Positions 35,501 to 49,140 of a DNA stretch of 64,000 nt are shown here, piece after piece. Source of the stretch: Dromaius novaehollandiae. Taxonomy: Eukaryota > Chordata > Aves > Casuariiformes > Dromaiidae. Numbering within the stretch: the first letter of the stretch is position 1; each line of letters starts with the position of its first letter. A program made the position numbers and the translations under genes. Under the pieces are notes generated by a model. That model saw only the letters and a program-made list of their open reading frames with translations. It searched no databases and was not told the origin of the DNA. The stretch covers positions 11,537,619 through 11,601,618 of the forward strand of contig NC_088105.1 of assembly GCF_036370855.1 (NCBI RefSeq). Reading direction: 5' to 3'.

Positions 35501-38500
35501 CTGTTTGGGCTGAGTCGAGGTGCCAGGCTGCTGCAGGCAGTTCCTGGTGTGTTGCTTAGCGGCCTGAAAGGGCATTGCAGAGAGGCTTTGAGATGGGGCT
35601 GATGAGCTGGTGCTGAGCTCACCGCTGCGCTCACGCTGCTCCATCCCAAGATGCCCATCATGAGGAAACAAGCTCTGCTTGTCCTGCCAAACGATTCCCC
35701 CTCCCCGGCCCCAGCCCAACCGCCCCCCAACCCCCAGCTCTGCCAGAGACCCTCAGCAGAGGAGCTCTGTTCTGGGCTCAGGGTGACATCCACACTGTGT
35801 CCCCTCCCCGTTGTGTTGGGGAGAGGTAAGATGCTGAGGGCAGCCGCGGCGTTTTGCTCAGTTAGGCTTGTGGGGGGGGTAGGCGTGCTGAAATGCCCTG
35901 AGAGGCTGCTTCTCTGTGACTGTGCTTTTCTGGCCAGTTTCCGCTGTCGGAGAAGGTCTCCAAGATGAGTGACGCTCAAAGGACAGCGGCACTGGAGTCG
36001 GTGCTTAAGAAAGTGCTACAGAAGGTGAGCAATTCTCTGCATCGTGGGTCGGAGAAGGAAAGCAAGGCGGCAGGCTGAGGGTTCTGCAGGAGAGTGGTGG
36101 GAGCTGGCGGGAGGACAAGGTACTGGAGTCCTTGCCCTTCCGAGGCTAAGCTGCCCGTGCCATGGCCCTGATAACTTTCTTCCTGTAAAGTTGGAGGGCA
36201 CGTGCTCGGGAGGAGGAGCGGTGTCTTTCTGTGCTCCCTTGCCTGAGAGACCTTAAAGTCTCAGGGAGATTCTGAATGCACAAGTAGCTGGGGAGAGGAG
36301 AGAGACTTCGGAGCGTTCTCTGTCTGGAGAGAGGCCGGCCAAAGTTCCTCCTGCGGAAGATGCTTGAGAATCGCTCGGAATCCACCCTGAACAACCGCTT
36401 TGTTTCAGACGGTTGAAGAAGAAGTTGTCGTATTTGTCATCGACAACGCGCACTACATTGACGCGACCTCCTGGGCTTTTCTGTGGCGGATGCTCAGAGA
36501 TGTCCCGGCCTTCCTGGTCATGGGCTTGGCTCCTGGTCGCTCTAGAAGACAGAGGCTTTGCAAAACTGCAGCAGACATCCTGAAGCTGCAGCAAACAACC
36601 TGTGTCCATCTGGAAGAGCTGAAACCTTCAGCTGTTGTGCAGAAAGCCTGCCAGGCCCTTGGAGTTGTCAGCATGCCCCGGGCCCTAGAGACGTAAGTGC
36701 CAGGCAGGGCCTCTGAGCTCTTCCCGAGGGGTCGAACCTCTGCAGAGGGTGGAAGGGAAGGAACGCCCGGGAAAGGAAGCGCGCGGCTTCTGGAAGCGCC
36801 GCTGCGTCTAGGCAGCGTCGGAGCTGGCTTTCTCATGACACACGACGCTGGCAGTTGTGAGCTGAGAGTGGGCAGCTGCCTGGACACAGAGCATAGGAGG
36901 TGTCAGCCCTTGTGTGTTGCGCTGGAAGGCAGGCGGGCAGTGGTCCTGGGCCTTGGCGTGGCTGAGGTGTGGGAAGGCATTTGCCTAGGCGGCGGGGCTG
37001 ATCTGCCGGGGCCGAGGCTCTCACTGGTGCTGGCGAGGGTCGAGGCTGCTGGGGACAGGAAAGACGAGGCTTGCTGCTCTGCGCCTTGGGCACTGTCCGC
37101 GACTGTTCTCCTGCGGCTTGCAGCAACCGCTGTATCTTGAGGGCAGCTCACGTGCCAGAGCCGGTGGGAGTCCTGGCCCGTTCAAAAGGGAGGTGTGGCT
37201 GTGGTGAAGACGCTGGTGCGAAGTGTGTCCCGCCTCGCTTTGCCTGTGTCAGTCCCTGCTGGATCTGCTCCTTTCCAGGTTCCTGATGCAGAGAAGCTAC
37301 GGGATCCCATATTACTGTGAGGAACTGCTGAGCCACCTTAATCGCCACAACATGCTCTTGTTCCACCCGCTGCGGAAGGATGGAAAAACGGAGGCCAAGT
37401 GGGAGAGCCTCTTCAGTAAGCACCTTTGTGGTGGGCTGCCTGGTTGCTGTGGTCCATCTTCCACAGCACATTCTTGCCCTGGGGTTCCCCTGTGAATTTG
37501 GCCCAGTCAGATGTTGCAGCAGTACCGAGCTTGGTGTGGATCAGGTGTGGGTTCCTCCATGCCTTGCTGCTGGGATAGGCCAAGCACGGGCTGGGGAGTC
37601 TTGGTGGCTTTGAGAGGGCCAGCGCTGCTGCTGTGGCAGAAAATTGCAAAGGAGGAGAAGAGAGGCTCCCTGGCACTAAGCTAAGCCCTGGAATGGTTTG
37701 GGACGAGCGTGACCTGGGGCGGTTATTCTGCAGCGGTGCCGAGAGTCACGTGGCTGCAGCGGTCCTTGTCGGCAGCCCCGCGGCTGGATTTCTGCTGCCG
37801 CTGACCCCAGGTCCCAGCTGCTGAAGACCTGCTGGGGGGTGAATGCTAAAGGGTGGAGGACGGAGGGAGGGCAGATGAGTAACGTGTGCAGGCAGGCAGT
37901 CACGGCACAAACTGCCTCCCTTTGATAATCGCTTTATCCTGCTCTCTCGCTCCGCTCAGCTTCTGCGATGGAGGCTTCTCCTGGGGCAGCATGCCACAGC
38001 TCCAGCGCGGGGAAGGACTGCAGGGTGTGCACCGTCAGACCTGACGTGAACCTGCAGAACACCGTGCTTCCCCCCACCCTGAAAGGTGAGGGGCCGAGCC
38101 CTGCTGGGGCATCGCCGGGCTTCTTTCCCGGGGCATTGGCTAGAGAGAGGCTGGGCGTCCGCGTGCTGCCGAGTTGCCCCTCTCAGCTCTGCTGGGAAGG
38201 TGGCTGTGGTCCCGCTGGCTCTTCCCGTCTCTAGGGGTGCTGGGTGGGAGGCTGTGAATGAGCATCCCTGCCCTCTAGCAAAGATGGGTGGCCTGGGTTG
38301 CGCCTGCCCAACGGGTTTGGTCCCTAGGAAGCAAGGCTAGAATCTACCATGTCCTGTGTGGAAGCTGATGCAGCCTCTGCAGCCTTGGTCTTGGGAGAGG
38401 GCAAGAGAGAGACCTGCGGCTTGTTTTTGACAGAGATTGCGCTGACTGAGCTGGACAGCATGGAGCCCTCAGAGCAGCTGGTTTTGAAGTGTGCAGCCAT

Positions 38501-41500
38501 CATCGGGCTGATGTTTACCACCGAGCTGCTGTTCCACATCCTTCCCACGTGGACCAAGGCTAAGATGGAGAAGGCATTGAACGTCCTGGTGAGAGGCCGC
38601 ATCTTGAAGTGGCTGAAGGCTGAAAAGGTGGCGGAAGACAGCAGTGTTTCCACCAAGGGGTCCGTCGCCTCTCTGGAGGAAGAGTGCGGTAAGTGGTGAT
38701 ACCACGGCCCTGGGAGCGCTGTAGGCTCCTGCCGCTCCCGGCCGTGTGCCTGGCGGGGCTCCCCAGGGCACGCCGCACTGTCCCCCCAGCGGTGTGTAAT
38801 GCCCAGGGCACCCTGGTAGTTAGGGATGGGTTGTTAAGAGCTCGGACAAGGAAATCTCAGGGGGCGCGTGTGCCCCAGGCTTTGTGCTAGAGGGAAACGT
38901 TCCAGTGAGCTGCTCCGAGTGCCTCCGCTACCCTGCCTCGAAGCGCTGCTCAGTGCCCGTGCAGGGGAAGGGGCAGGAAACACCTGATGTCCCTGCCCAG
39001 CCTCCTGCAGTGTCCAGAGGGGAGGTGTTGTGCGTGGATTTTTATTCCCCGCTGGCGCCGGGGGGAGCGTGGGAAGCTGGGACCGCCTTGCAGAGCGGGA
39101 AGAAGGAGCTGGCTGCGGCTCGCTCCTGCTGCTGGCAGCATCGCCAGCTCCTTGCCGGAGCGCGGCTGAGCACTGTCCGTTGGGAGGGAGGGCAGAGCAG
39201 CAGCCTGTTGCGCGGGCCATGCTAGTCTCAGCAAGGCGAACTGGGCCCTTTTGCTCTAGTGCTGCAAGGCTTTGAGCGCAGGAGCGCCGGTTTCCCGCCG
39301 AGGAGCCGCGCCAAGGCCTGTCTTTCACCTGCCGGCTGTGGCGGCCCTGCGCTCTGGCTGATGCCAAGCCCCGTTGCCTTTCAGGTGCCCAGAAGTGGTC
39401 CTCGGGTGAGACCGAGAAGACCGCGAGGCTGCAGTCCGGCGTCCTGGCCTTCTGCGCCCCGCTGCTGCGGGAGGCTGCCTATGAGCTGTGGCCCAAGGCG
39501 CAGAGGGTGGCCATGCACCACAAGTGCGCGGCCTTCCTGCAGAGGCAAGTGCACAAGTGCCAGTGCTGCGGCGGAGGGGACTTTGTGGCTTTCCACCGCT
39601 GTGCCATCAGCGGCATCCAGGAGGGACAGAGCTGTGACGACTTCCCCAGCAAATGCTACTTGCCCAGCTGGGAGGCCTCCCTGGGCCAACACGAGACGGA
39701 GCGAGATGAGCAGCCCACCACTTCGGGTACGTAATCTGCCGTGCCCTGGAGCCTGGGCCCTCCCCACTGTGGTTGCACAGTTAATGGAAGTGCTCCTCTG
39801 TCTCAAGCCCTGTCTGCAGAAGCCTTTCCCGGAAGCCTAGGGCTGCTTTCAGTGCAGTGCAGATGCGTTCGCAGGACTAGCTTAGGCCTCCAGTGAGCAC
39901 AGCTGCACGGCCAGAGACATGCTGTGGACCCAGTGTAGAGCCTCTGTGCCCTTGAGTGCCCTCCTGCGTTTCCCTGGAATTACCAGAGCGCAGCCCATCT
40001 CCTTGCAGTGCCAAGAGCCTCAGGGTTGCACCCCCCAGCCCAGCAGGCCGAGGTGTGTTTCCTGGTGGGTCCGCTACACTTGCCGGAAACATAACAGCCC
40101 TGCGGCGAAGGCAGATCGCAGGGGAAGGGGCCAGGAAGAGATGCGCCGTCGGCGCCTTGACTCTGCTCTCCTCCTCTGCTACAGCATGCCAGATGTAGCT
40201 CTTCCCCCTTGTGAGGTGAGAGGTGTTTAACTTGTGCTTTGTTTCCAGAGACTGCAAAAGCGCTGCAGGAAGGGAAGAGCGTCCTGGTGGTGACTTCTCG
40301 GTGAGGAGAGGAGGTTTTGATTATCTCTGGAAGTCAGCGGGCTCAGGGTCTCCAGAGGGGGCAAGTGGAGTTCCCAGTTTTGCCGGCTAGCTGTGACACT
40401 AGCTTAGGCAAGAGCTGGCCTGTTGGGTGGGAGCTGGGATGCGATGGCCCAGGAGATGAGCATCCTTGAGGAAGCCCGGGGGCTCCCAGTGAGGATGGCC
40501 ACGCTAGGGTGGAGCAGCCCTGGCTTTCTAGCTGTACGAGAGCAATGTTGCGAGCCGGGTAGCAGCAAAGCAGCCGCTGGGAGCAGGGAGGCTTGTGGAA
40601 GGTGCCGCAAATGCCCGCTTGTCATCTTGCCTGCCTAAAAGACTAATGTTGCTCCAGAGCAGCGTCAGCAAAGGCTAATGCCAAAGCAATAGCTGGCCAC
40701 TGCTTGAAAGGGGAGGTGTTGCTCCTCGTCTCACTTTTGCCCTGCCTGGCCAGGCTCTCCTTGTGCTCTGGGGCTGCGGGGCTCCCGAAGACTGCCCAGT
40801 GCACTGGTTGACATTGCTGCAGTGGGAGAGAACAAATCTTGCCAAAAAGCACTGGGTTAGTGGGTGGTACTGGCTTTGCTTGCAGTCAGGGGAGAGCCAA
40901 AGCTCTCGAGCGAGGAGAGAAGGCAGCAGAAGAGCGGAAGGGAGGAAGGAGCATGGGGGGAGAGAGAAAGCAAGGTTGGGGGGACCCAGGCCACTCAGGG
41001 GTCGGCCGCGTCGACCCACTGTCACATGGAATGCCACTGGGAAACTGGTTGCCATTGTGTGGGGCAGACAGAAGAACCAACCAGCGCGCTCGTATGATGC
41101 ATGCGTGCGTGTGGCCTTGTGCTGCGCTGGAATGTGCTGTCGGTCTCGGCAGCCAGACCAGCGCAGGTGACACTCGCGTGTCTCTTCTTTCTCCGTGATC
41201 TTGTCTCCGAGTAGAGCGACGCAGCGGTTTCTGGCCAAGACCGAACAGATCCCTACGGTGGCCAGCGAGACCAAAGGGATGCGCGGTGCCGTGCGTTCCT
41301 GCGAATGCAAGGCCATCGTGGAATTGGTGCTCGTGCCCTTGGCTCACCACCACATGGCAATGGGCAACGATGCCAGAGCCCTTTATTATCTGCTGGAGTG
41401 CGCGGCTGCCTACTTGCACGTCTGCGACAACTACCTGGTGAGCTGCCCTGCTTGCCAGAGCCCACTGCACATGGAGTCCTCTCAGCGGCCTTGCCCTGGG

Positions 41501-44500
41501 CAAGCCAATCTCCCCATTGCAAAGGGACATGCCTCTGTGGGGACCTGGGGATGGACAGCAGGGCTCAGACTCAGGGGTTTCCTGCTGCTTGCCTCTCCTG
41601 TGGCAAGAGACGCAGGGCAGAGAAGCAGGACCTTGGCGCAAGGTGCGCCTGCCTGCAAGGAGGTGGTGCGAAGGAGCCCTGGTGGCTGTGGTGTGTGTGG
41701 GGGTGGGCGTTGCCGGGGCAGACGCGTGCCCTCCTCGGAGAGATGCTGGAGGCGAGTGGGAATGAGGGGGCTGCAGGCAGGCTCCACCCTGACGCTCGCC
41801 TGCTCTCTGTGTGCTTGTTCAAAGGCTTTTACAAATCTGACCAAAGCAGAGGTCCTGATGAGCTCGGAAAGGGCTAAGAAAGCCAAGGTGCTGGCCTGCT
41901 TTGAAGAAGCCACCTTCCTGAGCCTGAAAGGGGAGGTAAAGTGATAGGGGGGCTCTGAGGGCTCTCCTGGTGGGAGGAGTTGGATGCCTTGCTGGGGAGT
42001 GGGGGGGCTGTCCCTGGCCCTGAGAGGCACGGCTGCTGTGAGCAGCCTTTCCTGTGACCGCCTTGCCCTCTGGCCAAAGCCAGTCGAAGCCCTTGGCCTT
42101 GAATGAGCCAGAGACTTGAAATTTGGGGTGTGCTCAGTCGGAGCCCTTTGGGCCTGTCCGAAGGACCCTTCTCCTGTGCAGGTCTGCTACAATATGGGCT
42201 GCACGGACCTGGCAGAGATGACGACGAGAAAGGCCTTGAGCCTGCTAAACAGGCAATTCCCGGTCACCTCAGCTGGCGTGGTCTTTAAATCTCTTCTGGA
42301 GAAGTTGAAGCATGCCTCTTGGGAGGTGACCAAGGCCTCCTGCCTTCATCAAGAGGCCAGGTAAGCAGCTGAAGGGAAAGAGGAGGGAAGAAAGAGGCAT
42401 TTTCTTCGTGGTCCTGAGCCCCTCGGCCCACCCCCACCTAGGCTGAAGCCCAGACTTTACCAGAGCATAGGTCTTGACATGGGGAAAGCTGCGGAGGGGC
42501 CTGGAGGCTAACGGATGGGGGAGCCGGCACGTGTTGGCTTGTGGGGGATGGTGCGGGTGAGAGCAGAGCAATGCTCCCAGGGAGTACAGGCTGCCGAGGG
42601 AAAGGGAGTGTGCGGGAAGGAGCAGGAGGGGGGCATGGAGGGGGAAAGTGGAGGTGGGGTGTGAGAAGGAGGAAGCTCAGGGGCTGTAGCCGGGTGCGAG
42701 CCTCCCGTACAGCAGCCCTTTTCCTCCTGGTGCCCACTTTTGCTCGGCCTCTCTGGGCTGCAGTGCCACCGTGTGTCCTTGTTAGCAGTCCTCTTTCCCC
42801 GGTGGTGCTTCTTGGTTCTGCCGCCTCCATCCCTGCAGCCCTGCCTGCACCAGCTGCCTCCTCTGCCCCCCTGCTTCCCTCGGCCCTGTCTGACTCGGCC
42901 CTGCGTCGCTAGCGGCTGCGGCCCAGCAGTTTCTCTTGTGTGGCAGGAGGGAGAGGCTCCCCTGGCTGCTCCGGCAGAGCCGCTGCCTTTTCTTGCTGCG
43001 GCAGCTCTTCAGCCTGGAGAGTGCTTCCAGCGGCCGGAGGCGCTCGCGCCTGGCAGCGCTCATGGAGGTCAACACGGCCGAGGAGTCCGGGGATGCGAGT
43101 CACGTGAGTGCCTTCTCTCTGCAGCAGCAGACACGTTTCTGACATAGCTCCTTTCCCCTGGCCTGGCAAGAGGAGCAGCGGGCTCTGCCCTGGCAAGAAG
43201 AGGCCAAATAGGCCGGAGACGTCCGTGTCCCTGGACTCTTCTTTACAAACTTCCGGAAGATGCGGGTTGCTGTTCTTTTTGGTTGTTCCTCTCATCGGAT
43301 TTGTTTCATAACTGTAACCGGTGGGCTGATTGTGGCTTTAAGCCGGCACCAGTTTCTGTGCTCTGCAGTTTCCTTGTGGCCTTTTCTAAACCTGGTGCGC
43401 GACACCCCGCAGCCCTCGTTTTGACACGGCCGCGGTTAGCAGCGGCACTCGTAAGAATGGCTTGTGGTTCGGGTGAGAGGCCTGCGAGTAAAAGAGAAGA
43501 GAGAACCTGGCTGTTGGGTTTATGGCCTGAGCCCTCTAGGCCAGAGAATCGCCCTGGCGAGCTTCAGTCTTGTGCATTCTCCTGTTTGGACCATTTCAGA
43601 TCCTCTGGGCCTACGTGGAATACGCCCAGCGCTGCCAGGACCTGGGCTGCCGGGAAGAGTGGCTGCAGTACGGGCGGGCGGCCATGCAGCTCAGCTCCGA
43701 CGTCGAGCCCTTTGGAGGAGGGGTATTAAATGCCGCAAAATTCGCCCAGGCCCTGTCCCATCTGAACCTCAGCCTGGGAAATCTGCCCCTCTCTGTCGAT
43801 GTCGGTATGTACTGCCCCCAGTCCCTGCGAGAAGAGGTCTCCGCAGAGAGAGCGAGTCTGTGCGAGTCTGCTGCTTTTTTTATTTTTCCTTGTTTTTTTT
43901 TTCCTTGCCAGGCTATCGTGCCAAGAGCCTGTGCGCAGAGCTGGAGCAGCCCGATCTAGACCGTGAGGTTCTGGCCACGCTCTTCACGGCGCTCTTCCTC
44001 CAGATGAGGTAATGCTGCTGCTGGCCAGGCTGCTGGTTGTGTGGTGTCAGGGGACCACCAGAGATCCCTCTTGTGTCATTCCCTGCGCACAGAGAAGAGG
44101 GCTTTTTGGTTTCTTCTTTGACGCTCGCTGGCTGTATCTACGCTGGTAAATTAAATAATGCCAGGGAACGTTGCTGGCCATTTGGGAACGCGCGTGTCTG
44201 CTTTTAAACTGCTTGAACAGTTCCTGGCTTGGTTTTGGCCCTTGCCACGTGCTGCTTCCCCCAGTCAATTCCCAGGCCTGGTATAGGAGCGAGCACAGTG
44301 CAGGGAGCCGTTGCACTAGGCAGTTTGGGGGCGCCCACTGTGTCTTGGGCGCTAGCCAGGTTTAACTGTGTGGACACGGGCCTTTCCCTGCCCCTTGGCC
44401 TTGGTGCCCGAGGCGGCTCTGGATTCGGTTCACGCACTCGTCTAGGGGAAGCTCGCAAGAGGAACAGTTTCTGAACAAAGTGCACTCTCTAGGCCAGCGT

Positions 44501-47123
44501 GGAGGGTCCTGGGGATCTGTGCGTGCTCTTCTGCCTGTTTTGACTGAAAGACTTTGATGGAAAGGTGACTAGCTCTGCTGCTGGGCCAATGGGAAAGCCC
44601 TGGCCGCATGGGAAGGATGCCTGAGTTTTGTTTCGGGCCTTGCCGTTTGAGCTGGGGTCACTGAAGCCTTTCCCCGGAGACTTGTTGCCAGAAGAGTACT
44701 GGGTGAAAAAAAGTCCGAAGGAGAAACTCTGACGGAGTTGCCGGAAAGAGCGCAGAAGGGAAAGAGAGGGATGATGGGAAGGGGAGCGGGAAGCATCTGG
44801 AGGTGCTGACCTGGACCCCACCCCGGGGAGATGCTCCATGGAGGCTCGTTGTCTCCCTGCCCAGGTACCCGGAATGTGTGGAAGTGCTCGCCAGGCTAGA
44901 GAAGCAGGTGGCTGGAGAGCACCGGATCATCGGGCAGGCGTGCTTCTTCTCCTGCTGCTTAGACCTCTTGCTTTATGCTGGTAAGTGCTCAGTGAGGAGG
45001 GCCACAGAGAGCCAGGAGGCTTGCAAAGAGGGTTTTTCTCCTGATACAGCGCTCACCCCAGAGCCCTCAGCAATCCTTTTACTTTCTCCTCAGGGTCCTT
45101 GGCAATTTGGCCGTGCGTGTGCGTGCGTGCGTGCGTGCCTGTCTGTCTGTCTGTCTCTCTCTTTCCTCCCCCCTCCCCCCACCGCCTTTCTTTTTCTGCA
45201 GCACTGCTTCTCTGAGATACGTTTGCATTACAGGCTGGGAGTATAAGTCATTTGAGGAGTGCAGGAGCTTCGTAGAGCAGAATGAAGCAAACTGCATCCT
45301 CAAATCACAGAAGAGCATCCTGTTTGGGCTGTTTTCATCCCTGGCTCTTTGGTAAGTTAGAGGGTTGCTTTGAGTGGCGAGAGGTCCCAGGCAGCGGTTC
45401 TGGCAGGGGAGGTGGGAGCTCTGGGCTTGTCACGTCCCCCGTCCCATCTCCAACAAGGTGGCCGTCCCTGGGGTGCTGTGATGAAAGGGACTGGGGGGGC
45501 CGTGCACTGGGAGCAAGGCGGCAAGCAGCCTAAGACTTGTTAGCCGAGGAGACAGTCCAGTTACTCGATCATCTCCACAAAATGTGTGAGTGTGTGTGTG
45601 TGTGTTTCTCTCTGCACCATGTAGGTTTGCAAGGCTTGGGCAATGGGACAACTTCCAGAAGCCCTTTGAAAAAGCCAAGCAGCTGCTGAAGGGAGCTGAC
45701 GCCTCTGTGCCTGCCACGCAAGCGTGCAGTCGGCTCCTGGAGTGCTACAGCCTGCTGCTGAGAAAGGACATTGAGCACAGCTCGGCGAGGGCCTGGGAGA
45801 GCCGTGCCGGGGCTCTAAGGGTGAGGGAAGAGGAGGACAGGGATGTGCGTGCTGTAAGGGGACTCCAGGGACAGGGGTGTTCCTAACAGCCGTGGCTTGA
45901 CAAGGCCAGGTGGAAGCAGCCGTGATGGGGTGGAGCCAGGGGAGAGGCAGAGGGTAGTGGGTTAGAGAGGAATATGGCGAAAGCCTCCTCTCGCAGGGGT
46001 CTCGGCAGGAGGTGGAAGAGAAGGCGGTCAGGTGAAGGGTGTCTTGCTGGGCGTGTGAGAATTCCCTTGTGGGAATGGCCTGCAAGAGAGGAGAAGAGAC
46101 TTCCACAGCCGTGAGCTAGTGAGCCCTGCTTGAAATGCCTGTGCCATATGAGGGCTTCTGGCTCCGGAGAGCTTTGTGTGGTACGTCAGCCTTGCTGGCT
46201 GTGCGCCCCTTGTCGCTTTGGGGCTGGTTTTTCTCCTTGGGGAATAGGTGCTGTCCTCAGTGGCAAGCCGTTGCCGAGCTCGATGCCTTTTCCTGACGTG
46301 CCTCTCCGTTGTTCTCTCGGTAGCTGGCCGAAGAGGCTTTCGCGCGGTGCTCTACAAGCCCCGTCTTCTACGCCAGAGTCTACCACCTGAAAGCGTACAT
46401 TTTCCGCATGCTGGGTGACAAACACGAGAGCCAGCTGTGCCTCACCCAGGGCCTCCAAGCCTGTGCGCTGAATGGCAACCTCCTGGAGAAGACGTGGCTG
46501 GAGATGAGCTCTGTAAGTTGATGCTCTCTGCCTTTGAGTTGCTTCCTGGGCAGAGGTTCAGCCTGCCCTTGGAGGAGGTGGCCCAGACTGTACTCCAGCA
46601 GGCCCACGTAGGGAAAGCCCCTGGAGAGCAGCAAGAGCATGCGCTGAAAGCCCTTGGGGAGCTGGTAGGTGCTCTTGGCCCTCCTCACCAGCAGGGCGGT
46701 GGCAGCTGTGACACGTCTCACCCAGGCAGGGCTGGAAGGAGCCCTGAGGAAGCAGCGTGCGCTGCAGCTCCTTCCTCGCAGCATCTCTGCTGGGCTGAGG
46801 ACTGGAGCAGCTTAATCTTTGCCTCTCCCTTAAGCCAGCTCTGGGAGCCCGGCATCAGCCTGCGCTGAGTCTGCATTTGCTTTCCCTCTCCTTGCCCTCC
46901 CCGAGAGGCTTTTGCAGCTTGGCAAGCTGGTGGATGGATGGAACAAGCTCCTGTGCCAGGCCTCGCTTGCCTTGCTGGCCAGCGCTTACAGCTCTGGGGC
47001 TCTCCTGTTCTCCTCGGCTCTCACTCTGGCTTTTGTTTTCCTTAGGAGCAGTGGTCCACTGGAAAGGCCTTCAGGCACCAGTCTCCCCCGGGGCCAGCTC
47101 CCGAAGCAAAGCCAGAAGTCTAG
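26582..47123 (+). CDS. ADCY10: Adenylate cyclase type 10 (soluble adenylyl cyclase), copy 2, complete
   Basis: Same structure as copy 1, shifted 25,296 bp. Coding exons: 26582-26735, 27539-27643, 28192-28230, 28770-28913, 29431-29639, 29917-30013, 30341-30429, 30981-31172, 31415-31536, 31865-31941, 32266-32455, 33569-33621, 34530-34683, 35146-35338, 35938-36024, 36409-36692, 37279-37415, 37960-38085, 38434-38688, 39385-39726, 40249-40300, 41215-41437, 41825-41935, 42182-42360, 42947-43103, 43600-43804, 43912-44008, 44865-44980, 45234-45351, 45625-45820, 46324-46512, 47046-47123. The reading frame is open through 1,589 residues. Protein differences from copy 1 are P1005H and M1007T (39691, 39697) and A1194V; one silent change lies in exon 29. 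The exon 27 acceptor reads GCCAG instead of GACAG, still a good site. Its upstream neighbour on the same strand is the NUF2 fragment of unit 1, whose CpG island may influence its transcription. Confidence 0.93.
45113..45180 (+). repeat. Compound microsatellite in ADCY10 intron 28, copy 2
   Basis: Counterpart of the copy 1 TGCG/TGTC block, with the same length and order. Confidence 0.85.
45583..45605 (+). repeat. Short TG repeat in intron 29, copy 2
   Basis: Same length and interruption as in copy 1. Confidence 0.85.
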
Positions 47124-48322
47124 CTCCAGGTACCTGCTGAAGCTGCCAGTACTGCAGAGCACGGATGCTCCTCCATGAATTAAATAATTAAATCCCACCA
47201 TCGTCTCAGTGTTGTGCATGGAGTCACTGACCCCAGCAAGAGGACGCTGAAGGCACGCAGCGAGAGTCTCTGGCCTGTGCTGTATGGGGAAAGCTAGGCT
47301 GGGGGGAAGCCATCGCTGAAACTTGTAGCCCCCGAGAGAGTCGAGGGCTGTCAAGCAGCTAAAGAAACTGTCTCTCCCCCTCCCTCCCTCTATCCAAATC
47401 AGCAGCAGGAAAGAAGCCGCCACGCTGTTCCGCCGTCCCCTCAGGTCCCCTCTTTCGGCGCACCCTGGAGCTAGCAGTCCGGGTGGTGACAGCTTGTGGC
47501 CAGACCCCCAGGCAGGGGCAGGGCAGTGCGCGTGCAGTCCACACCACTCTGCCGCCGCTCCCAGCTCCGCATTTCACAGCAGCGAGCACGCGGGCGCAGG
47601 CCCAGGGCTGCCCGCAGGGGTCGAGCTGGTCTCCCACCGCTGCTGGCCCAGGCACGCGTGCGTCCTCCTGCCTCCGCTGTACGGCCCCCCCGCGGGCCCA
47701 GGCTGCCTTTCTGCTCCGGCTGGGAGCCTGGAAACAGGGACTCTGGGGCTCGGCTGGGGGCTGCTGCCTGGGCCAGGTGCCTTCCAGCTGGCAGCCGGCA
47801 CAGCCGGCTCTTCCCGCTGCTCTGGGCGGAGTCAAGTCTGCGACCGAGCTGCCCCCGGCAGACGGAGGCTGCTCCGAGCAGCAGCTACAGCGGCGGCGGC
47901 GGCGCCTCCGGGCTGTGGCCACGCCCCCTCCGCGCGGCGGGGGCGGTGGCTCCGCAGGCTCCGCCCCCCGCGGGCCCGCGGCCGTCGGCAGTTGGCAGCT
48001 GGGGGGGGCGGCGCCGGGGGCGGCCCTGCCCCGCGGGCCCTCCGCCCCCGCGGGCGGGGTCGCGTCCCGGTCGCCCTGCTCCAGGCCCAGCGCCGGCCGC
48101 TTCTCCCCGAGCAGCTCGCGGGTGCCCGGAGCGCGGGAGACAGGGCCGCGCCCGCAGCCCGGAGGCGCCTCCGCTGCTCCCGGGAGCAGCCTCCCCCCGC
48201 CTCCCCGGCCGCGGGCGCGCCGGAAGTGCCGCGCGGGCCGCAGAGGAAGTGACGGCGGGGCGGGGGCGGCGCCCGCCGGATTCAAGCGGCTGGCGGCGCG
48301 GCCGTTGGCGGCGGCGGGCGCC
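47124..48322. other. ADCY10 3' flank and spacer to NUF2, copy 2
   Basis: Equivalent of the unit 1 spacer. I noticed one substitution against unit 1 (a G to C near 47453). No gene seen. Confidence 0.7.
47179..47192 (+). terminator. Poly(A) signals of ADCY10, copy 2
   Basis: Two ATTAAA hexamers (47179-47184, 47187-47192) shortly after the copy 2 stop codon, identical to copy 1 including the GT-rich downstream stretch. Confidence 0.75.
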
Positions 48323-48646
48323 ATGGAGGTGCTGACCTTCCCCCGCTACAGCCCCGGCGACATCGTCGCCGCCCTGCGCGGCCACGTGCTGGCCGGCTCC
48401 GAGGCCCGGGCCCTGGCCAAGGGCGACCTGTTCCCCGCCCCCAAGGTGCGCGTGTGCGCGAGCGGCGGGGAGCGCGGCCGGGCCGGGCCGAGGTGGCGGC
48501 GGCGGCGGGGGGATGCGCCACGCCGCGCCCGAGCTTCGGGGGCCTCTGCTCGTCTCTGGGCTCCGCGGGAGCTGGGCGAAAGCAGCCGCTGGGGCTGGCA
48601 CAGCCCCGCAGCTTCCCCAGCACGGGCTGGACCGAGCCTCGTAAGC
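47796..48646 (+). promoter_or_regulatory. CpG island with NUF2 promoter, copy 2
   Basis: Same sequence as the unit 1 island, with the ETS-type sites at 48220-48228 and about 48245-48253 and the TTCAAG at 48281-48286. It lies about 3.4 kb upstream of ADCY10 copy 3 on the same strand. Confidence 0.7.
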
Positions 48647-49140
48647 GGAGCCGGCAAAATAGCGCTGTAGGCGAAGAACTTGTTGGCCCACAGTGTTGGG
48701 TTCCCCCCCGCCCCTTTTCCTTTTAACAGTGTGGTGAAGTGCCTTACTGTGCCCTGGAGTGACTGTGTCTGTGACTTCTGGTAGATTTTGGCGTCACTTG
48801 GTTTGAAAGCTGCTCAGTGAGGAGGAAGAAATTGAAATACAGGGCACAGACATGGCAGTTAGGTCGCCAGCTGCTCTGAGGTGATTCCTGCCTTTTGTAA
48901 TATGGAATGCAATGGGCTATTACTGCTAGTACTGCAAAGCATTGGGAAGCAGTCCTTCTCTGTTTTTGGGAGTCGGTGTGTTGAAGGCAGACCTGCTTTT
49001 ATGGCGTAGTCTGGGAGCCCTGAATAATGAAGATGAGATGTTCCTGTGTGTCCTTCCTCTCGCAGCCTGAAGTCTTACACATGATTTTCATGAGAATCCT
49101 GCAGAAGGTCTATGGAATCCGCCTGGAGCATTTCTGCGTG
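48323..49140 (+). pseudogene. NUF2: NUF2 5' fragment (coding exons 1-2 only), copy 2
   Basis: Exon 1, 48323-48445, and exon 2, 49066-49140, show no coding difference from the unit 1 fragment. The splice donor after exon 2 (GTAGGT) is intact, but the next exons of NUF2 are absent; the next exons on this strand belong to ADCY10 copy 3. Read-through of the donor stops at 49321-49323. Splicing to ADCY10 exon 2 would be out of frame, because the fragment ends in phase 0 and that exon starts in phase 1, and would stop after a few codons. I call it a pseudogene fragment, although its promoter and first two exons look undamaged. Confidence 0.9.
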